Positions 17,489 to 26,427 of a stretch of DNA of 64,000 bases are shown piece after piece. The number at the start of each line of letters is the position of its first letter. Position 1 is the stretch's first letter. Position numbers and translations under genes: made by a program. The notes beneath the pieces are model-generated. The model saw only the letters and a program-made list of their open reading frames with translations, did not search any database and was not told the origin of the DNA. Source of the DNA: Arcicella sp034931005 (GTDB lineage Bacteria > Bacteroidota > Bacteroidia > Cytophagales > Spirosomataceae); contig NZ_JAYGIN010000004.1 in the NCBI RefSeq assembly GCF_034931005.1, forward strand, positions 248,001 to 312,000, written 5' to 3'.

Positions 17489-18304
17489 ATGTCTGTACAT
17501 ACTGAAATTAAGCGAGTTACGACGCATATTTTGCAAGAAATGAAAAATAGGGGAGAGAAGATTTCTTGCCTTACTGCTTATGACTATTCAATGGCTCGTA
17601 TTGTTGATGCTGCTGGGGTTGATTTAATTCTTGTAGGAGATTCGGCTTCCAATGTTATGGCAGGGCATGAAACAACACTTCCAATTACCCTTGACCAAAT
17701 GATTTATCATGCTGCTTCGGTAGTGAAAGCGGTAAAAAGAGCTTTAGTTGTGGTAGATATTCCTTTTGGTTCTTATCAAGGAAACTCCACTGAGGCTTTA
17801 CGTTCTGCGATTAGAATCATGAAGGAGTCGGGTGGGCATGCAGTAAAAATGGAAGGTGGTTCTGAGATTAAAGAGTCGATAGTGCGAGTTTTAAGTGCTG
17901 GAATACCTGTAATGGGGCATTTGGGGCTTACTCCACAGTCAATTTATAAATTCGGAACTTATACTGTCAGAGCCAAAGAAGAAGAGGAAGCAAAAAAATT
18001 GTTGGAAGATGCCAAAATGTTGGACGAAGTGGGTGCTTTTGGTGTTGTATTAGAAAAGATTCCTTCTGAATTAACCAAAAAGGTGTCCCAAAGTATCACT
18101 ATTCCTACCGTCGGGATTGGTGCAGGTGCTGATGCTGATGGACAAATTCTGGTCGTTCATGATATGTTGGGCATCAATAAAGAGTTTAAACCGAGATTCC
18201 TCCGTAGATATGCCGACTTAGACGGTATAATGAACGAGGCAATTTCTCAATATGTTAAAGATGTGAAATCTGTTGATTTCCCAAGCGAAAAAGAAAGTTA
18301 TTAA
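17489..18304 (+). CDS. panB: 3-methyl-2-oxobutanoate hydroxymethyltransferase
   Basis: 271 residues from the ATG at 17489; the reading frame stays open upstream to 17351, but that stretch reads as leader. It adds the hydroxymethyl group from methylene-THF to 2-oxoisovalerate to make ketopantoate, an early step of pantothenate and CoA synthesis. Motifs: LTAYDYSMARIVDAAGVD, LVGDSASNVMAGHETT with the metal-binding Asp, and VGIGAGADADGQILV. Length and motifs are standard. It is followed on the same strand by an RluA-type gene after a mirror spacer. Confidence 0.95.
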   Translation: MSVHTEIKRVTTHILQEMKNRGEKISCLTAYDYSMARIVDAAGVDLILVGDSASNVMAGHETTLPITLDQMIYHAASVVKAVKRALVVVDIPFGSYQGNSTEALRSAIRIMKESGGHAVKMEGGSEIKESIVRVLSAGIPVMGHLGLTPQSIYKFGTYTVRAKEEEEAKKLLEDAKMLDEVGAFGVVLEKIPSELTKKVSQSITIPTVGIGAGADADGQILVVHDMLGINKEFKPRFLRRYADLDGIMNEAISQYVKDVKSVDFPSEKESY

Positions 18305-18402
18305 AATTAGTCGTAAGTCATAAATCGAAAGTGTTTTGGGAATAAATATTTTATTTTCTATCATTTTTGACACAAAGACTTATGCCTTATGACTCCGAAA
18401 AA
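18305..18402. repeat. Inverted-repeat spacer between panB and the pseudouridine synthase
   Basis: agtcgtaagtcata near 18309 is mirrored by gacttatgccttatgact at 18377-18394. The right arm contains an in-frame ATG (18382) that is therefore probably not the true start of the next gene. Confidence 0.5.
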
Positions 18403-19128
18403 ATGAAAGATTTTCACGTAGTTTACGAAGATAACCACATCATTGTGGTAAACAAAAGAGCTGGTATTTTGGTACAAGGAGATTCTACGGGCGACCGTAC
18501 TCTTACCGATGCAGTTAAAGATTATATCAAAAAAGAATATGGGAAACCTGGAGATGTATTTCTTCACCCTGTTCATCGACTTGACCGCCCTGTAAGTGGA
18601 CTTGTGGTTTTTGCACGTACCTCAAAAGGACTGGAAAGAATGATGGAATTGTTTCGTAAAAGAGACATTAAGAAAACGTATTGGGCGGTTGTTAGACGAA
18701 GACCGAAAGAATTGAAAGGAAAATTAACACACTGGTTAATCAAGGATGAGTCTAAAAATGTAGTGACAGCTTATGAAGAAGAAGTAAAAGGTTCTCAAAA
18801 AGCTGAACTAAACTATAAAGTATTAGGCGAAATTAATAAGTATTTTCTTTTGGAAATTGAATTACTAACGGGAAGACCACATCAAATTAGAGTTCAACTC
18901 GCCACGATTGGTTCCCCTATTCGTGGCGATTTGAAGTATGGTTTTGATAGACCAAATGCTGATGCGAGTATTAATCTTCATGCCAGACGTATATATTTTA
19001 TTCATCCAGTCAAGAAAGAACCAATAATTTGTAAAGGTGCTGTTCCTCCAAATCCTTTTTGGGAAGAATTCTTAGAACTTGACCCTGATGATTTTAAGCA
19101 AAAAAATCTTGATTATCTTCATGAATAA
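18403..19128 (+). CDS. RluA-family 23S rRNA/tRNA pseudouridine synthase
   Basis: 241 residues from the ATG at 18403. Starts at 18367 (TTG) and 18382 (ATG) lie within the intergenic inverted repeat, so the inner start is preferred. The catalytic Asp is near residue 61 in HPVHRLDRPVSGLVVFART, the RluA signature. LLTGRPHQIRVQLATIGSPI in the C-terminal half is also diagnostic. There is no S4 domain, so the target is likely a single site, but which RNA is not decidable. Its end overlaps the antisense small ORF at 19094. Confidence 0.88.
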   Translation: MKDFHVVYEDNHIIVVNKRAGILVQGDSTGDRTLTDAVKDYIKKEYGKPGDVFLHPVHRLDRPVSGLVVFARTSKGLERMMELFRKRDIKKTYWAVVRRRPKELKGKLTHWLIKDESKNVVTAYEEEVKGSQKAELNYKVLGEINKYFLLEIELLTGRPHQIRVQLATIGSPIRGDLKYGFDRPNADASINLHARRIYFIHPVKKEPIICKGAVPPNPFWEEFLELDPDDFKQKNLDYLHE

Positions 19129-19279
19129 GAGGCGATGAAATATCGTTTCTTATTTGGTCAACTAATCCTAAAAAGGCGTGCTTAATGCCCTGCAATGCTC
19201 CTGAAGCAATACTCAAAGGAAGAATTAATGGCAAGAAAATTAGCCATTGTAATATCATGAATTGATTTAACTTTTTCAT
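19094..19279 (-). CDS. Small predicted membrane protein
   Basis: 61 residues from the ATG at 19277-19279. One hydrophobic helix (LQWLIFLPLILPLSIASGAL) is followed by an amphipathic stretch GIKHAFLGLVDQIRNDIS. Its 3' end overlaps the convergent pseudouridine synthase by 35 bases. The composition looks like a real single-pass inner-membrane peptide; function unknown. It could be a chance ORF, though the MKKLNQ start and helix argue otherwise. Confidence 0.45.
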   Translation of the reverse strand: MKKLNQFMILQWLIFLPLILPLSIASGALQGIKHAFLGLVDQIRNDISSPLIHEDNQDFFA

Positions 19280-19512
19280 ATTGATTTTGATAGCGGTCAA
19301 AATTGTTTGATAATTTCATTTAAAATAGATAACATTCTTATTTTGAATTATTTACAGACAAATTTCGTGCCGAAGTGGTTTGGTTATAGATTTATTTATA
19401 TCGTAAAAATAGAAATTATTCTTTGAATAACAACATTAATTTTTCAAATAATGTTTATTTTTTAATAAAATAATAATATTTATTTCACAGATATGAATTT
19501 AGAGGCAAAAAT

Positions 19513-19547
19513 AAAAAGCCATGACTGTCAACAGTCATGGCTTTTTA
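19513..19547. terminator. Bidirectional terminator upstream of the small membrane gene
   Basis: Perfect 15-bp stem aaaaagccatgactg / cagtcatggcttttt with a 4-base loop. It lies just beyond the 3' end of the minus-strand YceI gene (19563) and so ends that transcript. Confidence 0.9.
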
Positions 19548-19562
19548 AATAGTTTTATCTCT

Positions 19563-20120
19563 TTATTTCCGAATGTATGGGCTAAAAGTGTATTTTGATT
19601 TTACGGCGATTACCTCTGCAATTTTAGAAAAAACCAATTTTGGAACGTCAATTTTATGGTCAACTAATTTTACGTCAAAATTACTCGTTAAAGTTACCTT
19701 CTGATTCTCTACAATTAGCTTCCCTTTTAGTTCACGAGCTTGGGTTATTCCGTGCAAGGTTAGCTGTCCTTTGGCAGTAACATCGTATGTTCCATTTTTT
19801 GTAAAATCAATATCGTCAATAATTTTTCCTTTAAAAACACCTGTCGGAAATTTACCTGACTCCATATAATTTTCATTGAAATGTTCTTGCATCAGTTTGT
19901 TAGGAAAATCAAAAGAAGTCATTTTCATACTTACTGCAATTTCTTTGGTGGAAGTATTTAGAATTGCCCCAACCGTTTTGTTGATACCCGAAATATTTTC
20001 AACGGGAGTTTCTGAGAAAAAACTTGTCTCGCCACTTTGAGTCGAATACAGTTGCCCAAATGATAGCGATGTATTTGAAATGATAAAAGTTATGATGAGT
20101 AATTTAATGATGTTTTTCAT
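19563..20120 (-). CDS. YceI-family periplasmic lipid-binding protein
   Basis: 185 residues from the ATG at 20118-20120; an upstream frame extension to 20189 reads as leader. The signal peptide ends near residue 22 (NTSLSFGQ). The rest is the YceI lipocalin-like barrel (FKGKIIDDIDFTKNGTYDVT, AKGQLTLHGITQAREL). The family binds isoprenoid or other amphiphilic molecules. It is last of a minus-strand series with a DUF5777 barrel and a Rieske protein, a recurring Bacteroidota neighbourhood that suggests a link to redox or membrane-lipid chemistry. Confidence 0.85.
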   Translation of the reverse strand: MKNIIKLLIITFIISNTSLSFGQLYSTQSGETSFFSETPVENISGINKTVGAILNTSTKEIAVSMKMTSFDFPNKLMQEHFNENYMESGKFPTGVFKGKIIDDIDFTKNGTYDVTAKGQLTLHGITQARELKGKLIVENQKVTLTSNFDVKLVDHKIDVPKLVFSKIAEVIAVKSKYTFSPYIRK

Positions 20121-20286
20121 GAGGAAATAATGTTTTCTTTGATATACGTGAATTCTAAATTTTAGGATTGAAAAGTAAAGTATGTACAATTACGAATTAA
20201 GAATTACGATTATCATAAGCCTGAATATCAATGGTTTGTAGGATTTTAAAATAGTGTTTTATTTTGTTCCATTACTTATTGATATT

Positions 20287-21192
20287 TTATTTATTCATGC
20301 CTTTTGCTCGTTTATCAAAGCTAAAACTTCTGGAAATATTGAAACCATAAAAAATACCGCCATCGCTCCATTGTTTTGTAGTTTGTGCAATAAATTGACG
20401 CTCAACCATTCCTCTTGAATTAGTTAAATGAAATTGAAAAACGTGTCCTCCTGTCTCAATATCAAAACCAAGTGCTAACGAATTATGATAGTTACTGGTA
20501 GCGGGACGGTTAAAATTGGCATAATATTCAGCACTTAGGCTTAGTCTTTTACTTAATTTTAGTCGCCCACCAACGCCCAAAGCAATCATATCGTTTGGCG
20601 TATCAGTCGTTTCGGTTTTGTTGAAGTGTAAAAATGTTGGCATTAACTGCAACGATAGATTTTCATTGAATTTTCTTGCTATAATAGCCTGTCCTGTGTA
20701 GGTCATTCTTTCAAGATTGTTGTAGTATTTCATCACTGTTCCAGACTCCAACGCCGAACCTGTTGCAACTGTACTGATGGCATTACTTCCATATAAAGTC
20801 AAGGTTACGGGCATGAAATTGGATTGACGAAGAAGTTTATATTTGGCATAAAAATCATACATTTTTTCTTGTGAACTTCTCCCAATGCCAACCGTAAATT
20901 GGTCAGTAATTCCATACTCTAAACCTAATCTGATACGTGCTTCGTCAAGACCAAAGAAATTCTCGATAAAACCAGAGTTGATGGCTCCGAAACGGTGAGA
21001 AATCCAGAAATTTAAGTGGTTTTTATTCACCGTCTCTATCGTTTGTCCATTAATCAGTCTTGTACCTTTAAATGTAGCAGTAGCATAATCTACTTGATTT
21101 TTGCTTTCTGTATCAAGTATTTTCATCAAATCATCCTGCGAAAATACTGACGTTGATAATGAGCATAATAGTATAATAAATAGCTTCTTCAT
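20287..21192 (-). CDS. DUF5777-type outer-membrane beta-barrel protein
   Basis: 301 residues. The signal peptide covers residues 1-18 (LLCSLSTSVFSQ). It then reads VDYATATFKGTRLINGQTIE and HLNFWISHRFGAINSGF, the beginning of the DUF5777 barrel, with GLEYGITDQFTVGIGRSSQ and further alternating strands to an aromatic-rich C-terminus. The biochemical role is unknown. Gaps of about 165 bases to each neighbour leave it open whether the three genes form one operon. Family assignment comes from memory. Confidence 0.75.
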   Translation of the reverse strand: MKKLFIILLCSLSTSVFSQDDLMKILDTESKNQVDYATATFKGTRLINGQTIETVNKNHLNFWISHRFGAINSGFIENFFGLDEARIRLGLEYGITDQFTVGIGRSSQEKMYDFYAKYKLLRQSNFMPVTLTLYGSNAISTVATGSALESGTVMKYYNNLERMTYTGQAIIARKFNENLSLQLMPTFLHFNKTETTDTPNDMIALGVGGRLKLSKRLSLSAEYYANFNRPATSNYHNSLALGFDIETGGHVFQFHLTNSRGMVERQFIAQTTKQWSDGGIFYGFNISRSFSFDKRAKGMNK

Positions 21193-21351
21193 GATTATTG
21201 TTGATAAAGAACGTGCTTAAACTGATTCTTTTCGCTCAAAACGAAAAGTTTAGACAGGTTCAAAAATTTGGAATAAAGGTTCATTAATTTTCAAGCACTT
21301 TCCTAAACTAATTTGGGAGAGTGCTTGAAAATAAAACTGTAATAAATAGCA

Positions 21352-21807
21352 TTAGAGAGTAACGGTCAAAACATTTCCCGTTTGAGATACTTTATACGTT
21401 GTTAATGCTCTTGAAGCAACAGAAAGAGCATTTCCTTTATTGTCGAAAGTCGCTCCGTGAGCTGTACAAAGGAATTTGTTAGTTGAATATTGGACTTTTC
21501 TTTGTCCTTCGTGTGTACAAACGAGTGTAACAGCTACATAACCATTGTCACTGGTATTGGCAATGACGATGCTATTGGTACTATCAACATGAAAGCCTCC
21601 TTTGGTTAATAATTTGGCATAATCGGTTGTACCCATATCAAAACTAACAGTTTTGTCTGTTGTTGTGGCAGGTGTTGTACTTTCTTCGTTTTTACAAGAA
21701 GTCATAGTTACACCACAATAAACAGCCATGAGACTTGCTCCACTGAGACCTAATTTTTTGAGAAATTCGTTACGATTAATTTTTTCTGCTTGATTTTCGG
21801 TTTGCAT
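21352..21807 (-). CDS. Rieske [2Fe-2S] protein, membrane-attached
   Basis: 151 residues from the ATG at 21805-21807. The N-terminal segment RNEFLKKLGLSGASLM is TAT-like (RN instead of RR), with Cys at 31 and 38; SCKN could be a lipoprotein site. The Rieske ligands are C97-x-H99 (VCTHEG) and C114-x-x-H117 (CTAHGATF), so a high-potential cluster is expected. It would carry electrons in the periplasm. It is first of the Rieske-DUF5777-YceI set. Confidence 0.85.
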   Translation of the reverse strand: MQTENQAEKINRNEFLKKLGLSGASLMAVYCGVTMTSCKNEESTTPATTTDKTVSFDMGTTDYAKLLTKGGFHVDSTNSIVIANTSDNGYVAVTLVCTHEGQRKVQYSTNKFLCTAHGATFDNKGNALSVASRALTTYKVSQTGNVLTVTL

Positions 21808-22063
21808 TTTAATAGAGGGTTTAAATGAAATAATCGTTAAAAAAGTTTTAATAGCTGGTTTTAGACTTAGATACGTATAATTATATTTAAAAGTTGCTTT
21901 GTTTTCAAAAAATATAAGTTTTTTTGAAATGTTAGACAATGTAAGTAGGGCTGAAGTTGTAAATAGCTTGATTTTAAAGGTTTAATTTTAACCTGCCAAA
22001 GTAGAATTAGTGAGTTCCAAGGTTTTATTGCGGAAGTATATACTTATTGATATAACTCAATAA

Positions 22064-22096
22064 TTCGCCTTCAACAACCGCTGAAGGCGGTTTTTC
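22064..22096 (+). terminator. Orphan plus-strand terminator
   Basis: Stem cgccttca / tgaaggcg followed by gtttttc on the plus strand. The genes on both sides are on the minus strand, so it ends some unannotated plus-strand transcript, or is a relic. Confidence 0.7.
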
Positions 22097-22214
22097 TCTC
22101 CGTCAGCAGTTTTGCGTCAAAAAGTACACTGTTCCGTTTTATTTTTTGTGGTTAAGATTATTTTAATGCAAAATGCTATAATGGACAGTATGCTAAATTT
22201 GATATGAAAACAAA

Positions 22215-22246
22215 CAAAAAAGCATTGGGATTGCCAATGCTTTTTA
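22215..22246. terminator. Terminator after the Rrf2 gene
   Basis: Stem aaaaaagcattgg / ccaatgctttttt, 5-base loop, A and T tracts on both sides. Confidence 0.85.
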
Positions 22247-22300
22247 AAAATCTTTTATTTATTGATGATATTTAATCTAACGAAATAATGGATTTAATGT

Positions 22301-22714
22301 TTAGTTATTGATTAAATCTAAAAGGGTATTTTGTTCTAATACAACTAAGTTTGCGTCACGCCATTTTACCATTACTTCACGAAGCGAACAGGCTTCTTCA
22401 TCCCCACAGTCGTCGCATTTACCATAAAAATGTAATGAAACACATAAAGTAGGAGAGATTGGTCCGTCAATGATACGGATGATTTTGGCAAAAGTTACTT
22501 GGTCTGGTGGGATTCTCAGATAGTAGCCGCCACCTTTGCCTTTTTGACTTTGTAGAATTCCGTGATTGCGTAATTCAAGCAAAATAGCCTCCAAGAATTT
22601 CTTAGGAATATTTTCTGATTCAGCGATATTTGAAATTAATAATGGACCTTTTTCGTATTCTCGTGCCAACACTTTTAAGGCTTTAAGTGCGTATTTTGCT
22701 TTTTTAGAAATCAT
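22301..22714 (-). CDS. Rrf2-family transcriptional regulator (cluster-binding type)
   Basis: 137 residues, the standard length. The winged helix-turn-helix covers about residues 1-65 (YALKALKVLAREYEKGPLLI and GILQSQKGKGGGYYLR). Cysteines at 91, 100, 103 and 109 (LCVSLHFYGKCDDCGDEEAC) are spaced as in IscR/NsrR-like members that bind an iron-sulfur cluster. Expected to sense cluster status, nitric oxide or redox state. It stands alone here; the nearby Rieske gene is a possible target, but no operator is evident. Confidence 0.9.
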   Translation of the reverse strand: MISKKAKYALKALKVLAREYEKGPLLISNIAESENIPKKFLEAILLELRNHGILQSQKGKGGGYYLRIPPDQVTFAKIIRIIDGPISPTLCVSLHFYGKCDDCGDEEACSLREVMVKWRDANLVVLEQNTLLDLINN

Positions 22715-22962
22715 GTCTAAGAAGTTGAATATTTTCGAAAATCAATCAGTAAAACTATCAATCGAAAACAAATTTTACATGGTTGGCTAATGAAATGTGC
22801 TATTCTATATAGCTTATAGACAAAATTACACATTTTTATTAACACTTTGAGAATAGTCATAATTTACCTTAAATATTATTCATGGTTAAGTAAAATTTAT
22901 TCTATGAATAATTCAAACTAATAGTTCGCTAATTGAAATCAATTAATGTGAATATTGTCGGT

Positions 22963-22970
22963 TATCTTTG
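22963..22970 (+). promoter_or_regulatory. -7 element TATCTTTG of the lipoprotein gene at 23004
   Basis: Exact TAnnTTTG match 34 bases before the ATG; no clear -33. Confidence 0.5.
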
Positions 22971-23003
22971 TGGTCACAAACAAAACCACTAAAATATAAA
23001 ACC

Positions 23004-23921
23004 ATGTATTTGCCAAAATCATATCTTGGGCTTCTTCTGCCCCTACTTGTCTGTATATCATGTGGAAAAGTAAGTAAAAAAATGATAATAGATAATCGAC
23101 AGTTGTTCGAAAAACTTTATGCTAATGACCAAAAAACTTTAGAAGCAGCCAGCAAAATAGATAGTTTATCTAAAGCCAAGTTAGAAGACGGAGAAATAGA
23201 CGATGAAATTGAGAAAATCTTTACGCTCAATGCTCTTTTAGTTCAGAAAAATATTGCTGCCCGTGATAGCATTATTAGGTTAAATGCAACCAATGATAAA
23301 GTGCTGAAGGAAACGTTGAAAAGTGATTTGAAAGGTGAAACAAATGTGTTTTCAGAATTGCGAGCGAAAGCGATAGATGATTCATTAACTTTAGTGATGA
23401 TTCAGGAGGGAATAAGAAATAGTTCTATTTATAAAATCCCAAATGAAGTTGTTTTTGCGGGAGGGTATAAAATTTCAGAAAAAAATGTGCCTAAAATGCA
23501 ACAGTTTTTTGAGCCAATTTTAGATTCTATTGTGGTTTCTGCAAATAGATATGTTAATAAAAAGCTGAGAATAAAAATAGTTGTGTACGGCTATGCTGAT
23601 GCTGACCCAATCAATACAAAATCAAAACTTTATACTGAAATTGGACAAAGTTTGTATCATGAAACCGTCGATAGTTCTTTATTAAGTAATTCATCGAGGC
23701 TTAATCAGGAATTGTCGAGACTCAGAGCAGAGGAAGTAGGAAATTTGGTAAATACCATGATTTTTGCCAAATTAGACTATATCACAGGGGTAAAATCAAT
23801 ATTTGTAGATTTGCGAAAGGAAGGAAAAGGAGAAGAATTTCCAGAAAATAAAATTAAATATAATGAGCTTGACGCAAGACGTAGAATTGTTAAGTTCTAC
23901 TGGAAAATTCTACCAGATTGA
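23004..23921 (+). CDS. Lipoprotein with OmpA-like C-terminal region
   Basis: 305 residues. The lipoprotein signal ends at Cys20 (LLVCISCGK). Residues 30-110 are helical and charged (coiled coil likely). The C-terminal 170 residues resemble an OmpA/MotB peptidoglycan-associated fold (KIVVYGYADADPINTKSKLY and LSRLRAEEVGNLVNTMIF, RRIVKFYWKILPD). It would be an outer-membrane lipoprotein that reaches peptidoglycan. The start was chosen from the lipoprotein signal. Family membership is moderately supported; function unknown. Confidence 0.65.
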   Translation: MYLPKSYLGLLLPLLVCISCGKVSKKMIIDNRQLFEKLYANDQKTLEAASKIDSLSKAKLEDGEIDDEIEKIFTLNALLVQKNIAARDSIIRLNATNDKVLKETLKSDLKGETNVFSELRAKAIDDSLTLVMIQEGIRNSSIYKIPNEVVFAGGYKISEKNVPKMQQFFEPILDSIVVSANRYVNKKLRIKIVVYGYADADPINTKSKLYTEIGQSLYHETVDSSLLSNSSRLNQELSRLRAEEVGNLVNTMIFAKLDYITGVKSIFVDLRKEGKGEEFPENKIKYNELDARRRIVKFYWKILPD

Positions 23922-24029
23922 TAGGACGTTTTTCTCTTTTGACTTAGCCGTCGTAAGGCACAATCTCTATTGAATCATAAAATGCTGATAACGAGTGGCT
24001 TGTTAGTTTTTCAACTTTTACATACTTAA

Positions 24030-24069
24030 TATTCAAGAGTGTTTAGCTATCGAAAAACACTCTTGAATA
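24030..24069. terminator. Convergent terminator
   Basis: 15-bp stem tattcaagagtgttt / aaacactcttgaata between the plus-strand lipoprotein gene and the minus-strand WG-repeat gene; it can serve either. Confidence 0.8.
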
Positions 24070-24080
24070 ATTTCAAAAAC

Positions 24081-24989
24081 TTAATGAATATTTGCATAAG
24101 TTTCCATTCCTTCCAAATTAATAATTTTTGATTCAGAGCCAGATTGAACTTTGAAATTTTGTGTATTTAGAGGAATAATACTATCAAATATATCAGAAAT
24201 TGGTGTTTGGGTTTTGGCAAAATTATTGTCTATAAGAGCATATTTGCCATTATTAAATCTGACCAAACTAATACCTTTCGTCAATGAAATAGCATCAGCG
24301 ACATCCCGCAAAGATTCAGATTGCTTTCCTTCAAAATCTATAAAAAACCATGATTCTTTTTTTACCAATGCCTTGCCATTATTAAAATTTTCGGCGTGTG
24401 TATATTGACATTTTACAATTTCTTCCCCACAAATATTTAAAAAACCATATCCGTTTTTTTCTTGTTTTACACGTATAAATCCTTGCTTGAATTTATCCAT
24501 AGAGCTATATTTTGTGTTATTTTCCAAAGATTGAGTCATCATGTCCCGCCCATCAATATCCTTTATTCTGACAAAATCGCCTTCAGTTTTGTTTACCAAA
24601 CAATTGGCACTATTCACTAACGAAAATCTACTGTGCAAATCGGCTAATTGTTCTAATTGAAAAATATTTTTGATGGCATCATATTCTAAAATATTGATTT
24701 TCTTTTTCAATTGCACAGACATTCCTTTTATATAATCTGGATAGCTTATTTGTTCAGGATTGGCAAAAAAATGTCTAAAGTGTTTTAACAAAGAATCTTT
24801 ATTATAAAATGGTGTGGGCTTGGCTAAAGTAGCCATCATGATTTTTTGAGTTTTTTCAAGATTAAAAAACGTTCGATTATTATTTTTAGGATTATTTAAA
24901 GAATCCTTCTGGAAAGAAGCTATAACGGGAGTACAACTCAGTGTACACAGAAGTAGTATTGCTGAGAAGCAATTTGAAAACAATTTCAT
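24081..24989 (-). CDS. WG-repeat lipoprotein
   Basis: 302 residues. The signal peptide ends at a lipobox near TLSC|TP (residue 19). The N-terminal half is helical and unrecognised. The C-terminal half carries WG-type beta repeats (IRVKQEKNGYGFLNICGEEI, ESWFFIDFEGKQSES, GKYALIDNNFAK), a motif common in surface proteins of this phylum. The role is unknown. It is monocistronic, with a terminator behind it. Confidence 0.7.
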   Translation of the reverse strand: MKLFSNCFSAILLLCTLSCTPVIASFQKDSLNNPKNNNRTFFNLEKTQKIMMATLAKPTPFYNKDSLLKHFRHFFANPEQISYPDYIKGMSVQLKKKINILEYDAIKNIFQLEQLADLHSRFSLVNSANCLVNKTEGDFVRIKDIDGRDMMTQSLENNTKYSSMDKFKQGFIRVKQEKNGYGFLNICGEEIVKCQYTHAENFNNGKALVKKESWFFIDFEGKQSESLRDVADAISLTKGISLVRFNNGKYALIDNNFAKTQTPISDIFDSIIPLNTQNFKVQSGSESKIINLEGMETYANIH

Positions 24990-25194
24990 GATTTTATGTG
25001 GAATGGTTAGGTACTAAGTAATTGATAACTAAAACTATACCAGTTTTCAATGACTGACTGATTATTTATTGAAAAATAAATAGCACAACATTATTTATGG
25101 GGCGGGTTAAATCATGAATTATGATTTACAGATAATTTGTGTTGTAAAATTACTAAGAAATGAGGATAGATTGATATTTTAAAGATAGAACAAA

Positions 25195-25827
25195 TTAAAA
25201 ATTCAAAGGGTCGAGATTTTTGAAATGACCGTTTAGTTTAATCCGTTCTTTGGTGCGTTCAACTTCTTGTAAAACAGAAATAACTCGTTCTAAATGTTGA
25301 ATTAAAAAACCTTGACGTTCTTCTTCGCTGGGCATTTTCAATAAATTATATTCCTCTTCCAATGATAAACCAATTTTATGAGCAATTTGATAGGAATATG
25401 GCTGTGGTTTGTTGGTATCAAAGGAATGTTCTTCGCCTAATAATTGATAGAGTGTTTCTACACGTTGTGATAAACCTGCCATTACCAATGGGCTAATTTC
25501 TGGTTCTGGAAGTAGTTCTACAATACCGCCAGCATATAGTTTCATCTCCACAGGATTTTGAAAATCAATCATTCTGAATGTTCTAATGCCTTGTGTTTTG
25601 ACATCCATACGCCCATCATCATATTTTTTTGATAGTTTTATGATTTTGACTTCTGTGCCAAACCCTGGTAATTTTCCATCTAAAAAAACAGGAATTCCAA
25701 AGGTTGTGCCATTGTCCAAACTTTCATTAATTAACTGTCGATAACGGGGTTCAAAAATATGTAAATTGAGGTCTTCTAAAGGAAAAGGAACTAAGTTTAG
25801 CGGGAATAATGGAAGAAATTTTTGCAT
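25195..25827 (-). CDS. LON substrate-binding-domain protein
   Basis: 210 residues. The N-terminal FPLNLVPFPLEDLNLHIFEP and RYRQLINESLDNGTTFGIP are the opening of the LON N-terminal (substrate-binding) domain; helices follow in the C-terminal half (YQIAHKIGLSLEEEYNLLKM). There is no AAA or protease domain, so it cannot degrade proteins itself. Stand-alone members may bind substrates or partner other proteases. It is 14 bases downstream of gldH on the same strand, so the two are probably cotranscribed. Confidence 0.88.
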   Translation of the reverse strand: MQKFLPLFPLNLVPFPLEDLNLHIFEPRYRQLINESLDNGTTFGIPVFLDGKLPGFGTEVKIIKLSKKYDDGRMDVKTQGIRTFRMIDFQNPVEMKLYAGGIVELLPEPEISPLVMAGLSQRVETLYQLLGEEHSFDTNKPQPYSYQIAHKIGLSLEEEYNLLKMPSEEERQGFLIQHLERVISVLQEVERTKERIKLNGHFKNLDPLNF

Positions 25828-25841
25828 GACTTATAGAATGA

Positions 25842-26321
25842 TTACTTCACTGCTTTTTCAACTGAAACACCTGCACTGATAATGTCCACTAATGGGTTCT
25901 GACGCATATATTGACGAATTTGAATTTTATATTTTCCTGTTTTGAGGAATTTAAAATCTTTGAAAGCCAATACTTTATGGTCATAAATATCCCCTAATCC
26001 TTCTCCCATCGGTTTGCCAGTGATAGGGTCGAAAAGTACAATCTCATCTAAGTGTTGGTGAATTACTTTGCCCTTTTCATCGGTCAAATAATGCGTCATA
26101 TAAAGGTTATGATACAAATAATCTCGATTGTTTCTGACATTATAAAACACATTGTAGGGTACATTAATATCAGTTATTTCAAAAGTAAAAGTGGGCGTAT
26201 CTTTTATAAACCATTTAGCGTCTGGAATATCATAATTATCCTTCAAAATCGTGTTTGAATCGCACGAAAGGAGGAAAGTAACAACAAAAATTGAGAAGAT
26301 AATCTTAAATGAGTAACTCAT
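25842..26321 (-). CDS. gldH: Gliding-motility lipoprotein GldH
   Basis: 159 residues. The lipoprotein signal ends at Cys20 (FVVTFLLSCDSNT), followed by a beta-rich domain with YNVFYNVRNNRDYLYHNLYM, GLGDIYDHKVLAFKDF, and KIQIRQYMRQNPL near the end, as in GldH. It is a cell-envelope lipoprotein needed for gliding in Flavobacterium johnsoniae; its exact role is unknown. It follows ricT on the same strand, a conserved Bacteroidota neighbour, with a palindrome in the gap. Confidence 0.9.
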   Translation of the reverse strand: MSYSFKIIFSIFVVTFLLSCDSNTILKDNYDIPDAKWFIKDTPTFTFEITDINVPYNVFYNVRNNRDYLYHNLYMTHYLTDEKGKVIHQHLDEIVLFDPITGKPMGEGLGDIYDHKVLAFKDFKFLKTGKYKIQIRQYMRQNPLVDIISAGVSVEKAVK

Positions 26322-26350
26322 TGTGTATGTTTTGGGAGATAGTCAAATGA

Positions 26351-26409
26351 TAATGTTCAACAAATAATTTTCAAAATAACGAATATTGAAGATTATTTGT
26401 TGAACATTA
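26351..26409. repeat. AT-rich palindrome between ricT and gldH
   Basis: aatgttcaacaaataatttt and its complement on either side of about 14 bases. The stem is long but AT-rich and has no T run, so it resembles the mirror spacers more than a terminator. Confidence 0.6.
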
Positions 26410-26427
26410 AGCATTAAAATTTATAAC

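Larger units (their letters stand above)
21808..22300. other. Intergenic region between the Rieske gene and the Rrf2 gene
   Basis: About 490 bases, no convincing ORF. It contains the leader of the minus-strand Rieske gene, a plus-strand terminator at 22064-22096 that belongs to no annotated gene, and a second hairpin at 22215-22246 downstream of the Rrf2 gene. Confidence 0.45.
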
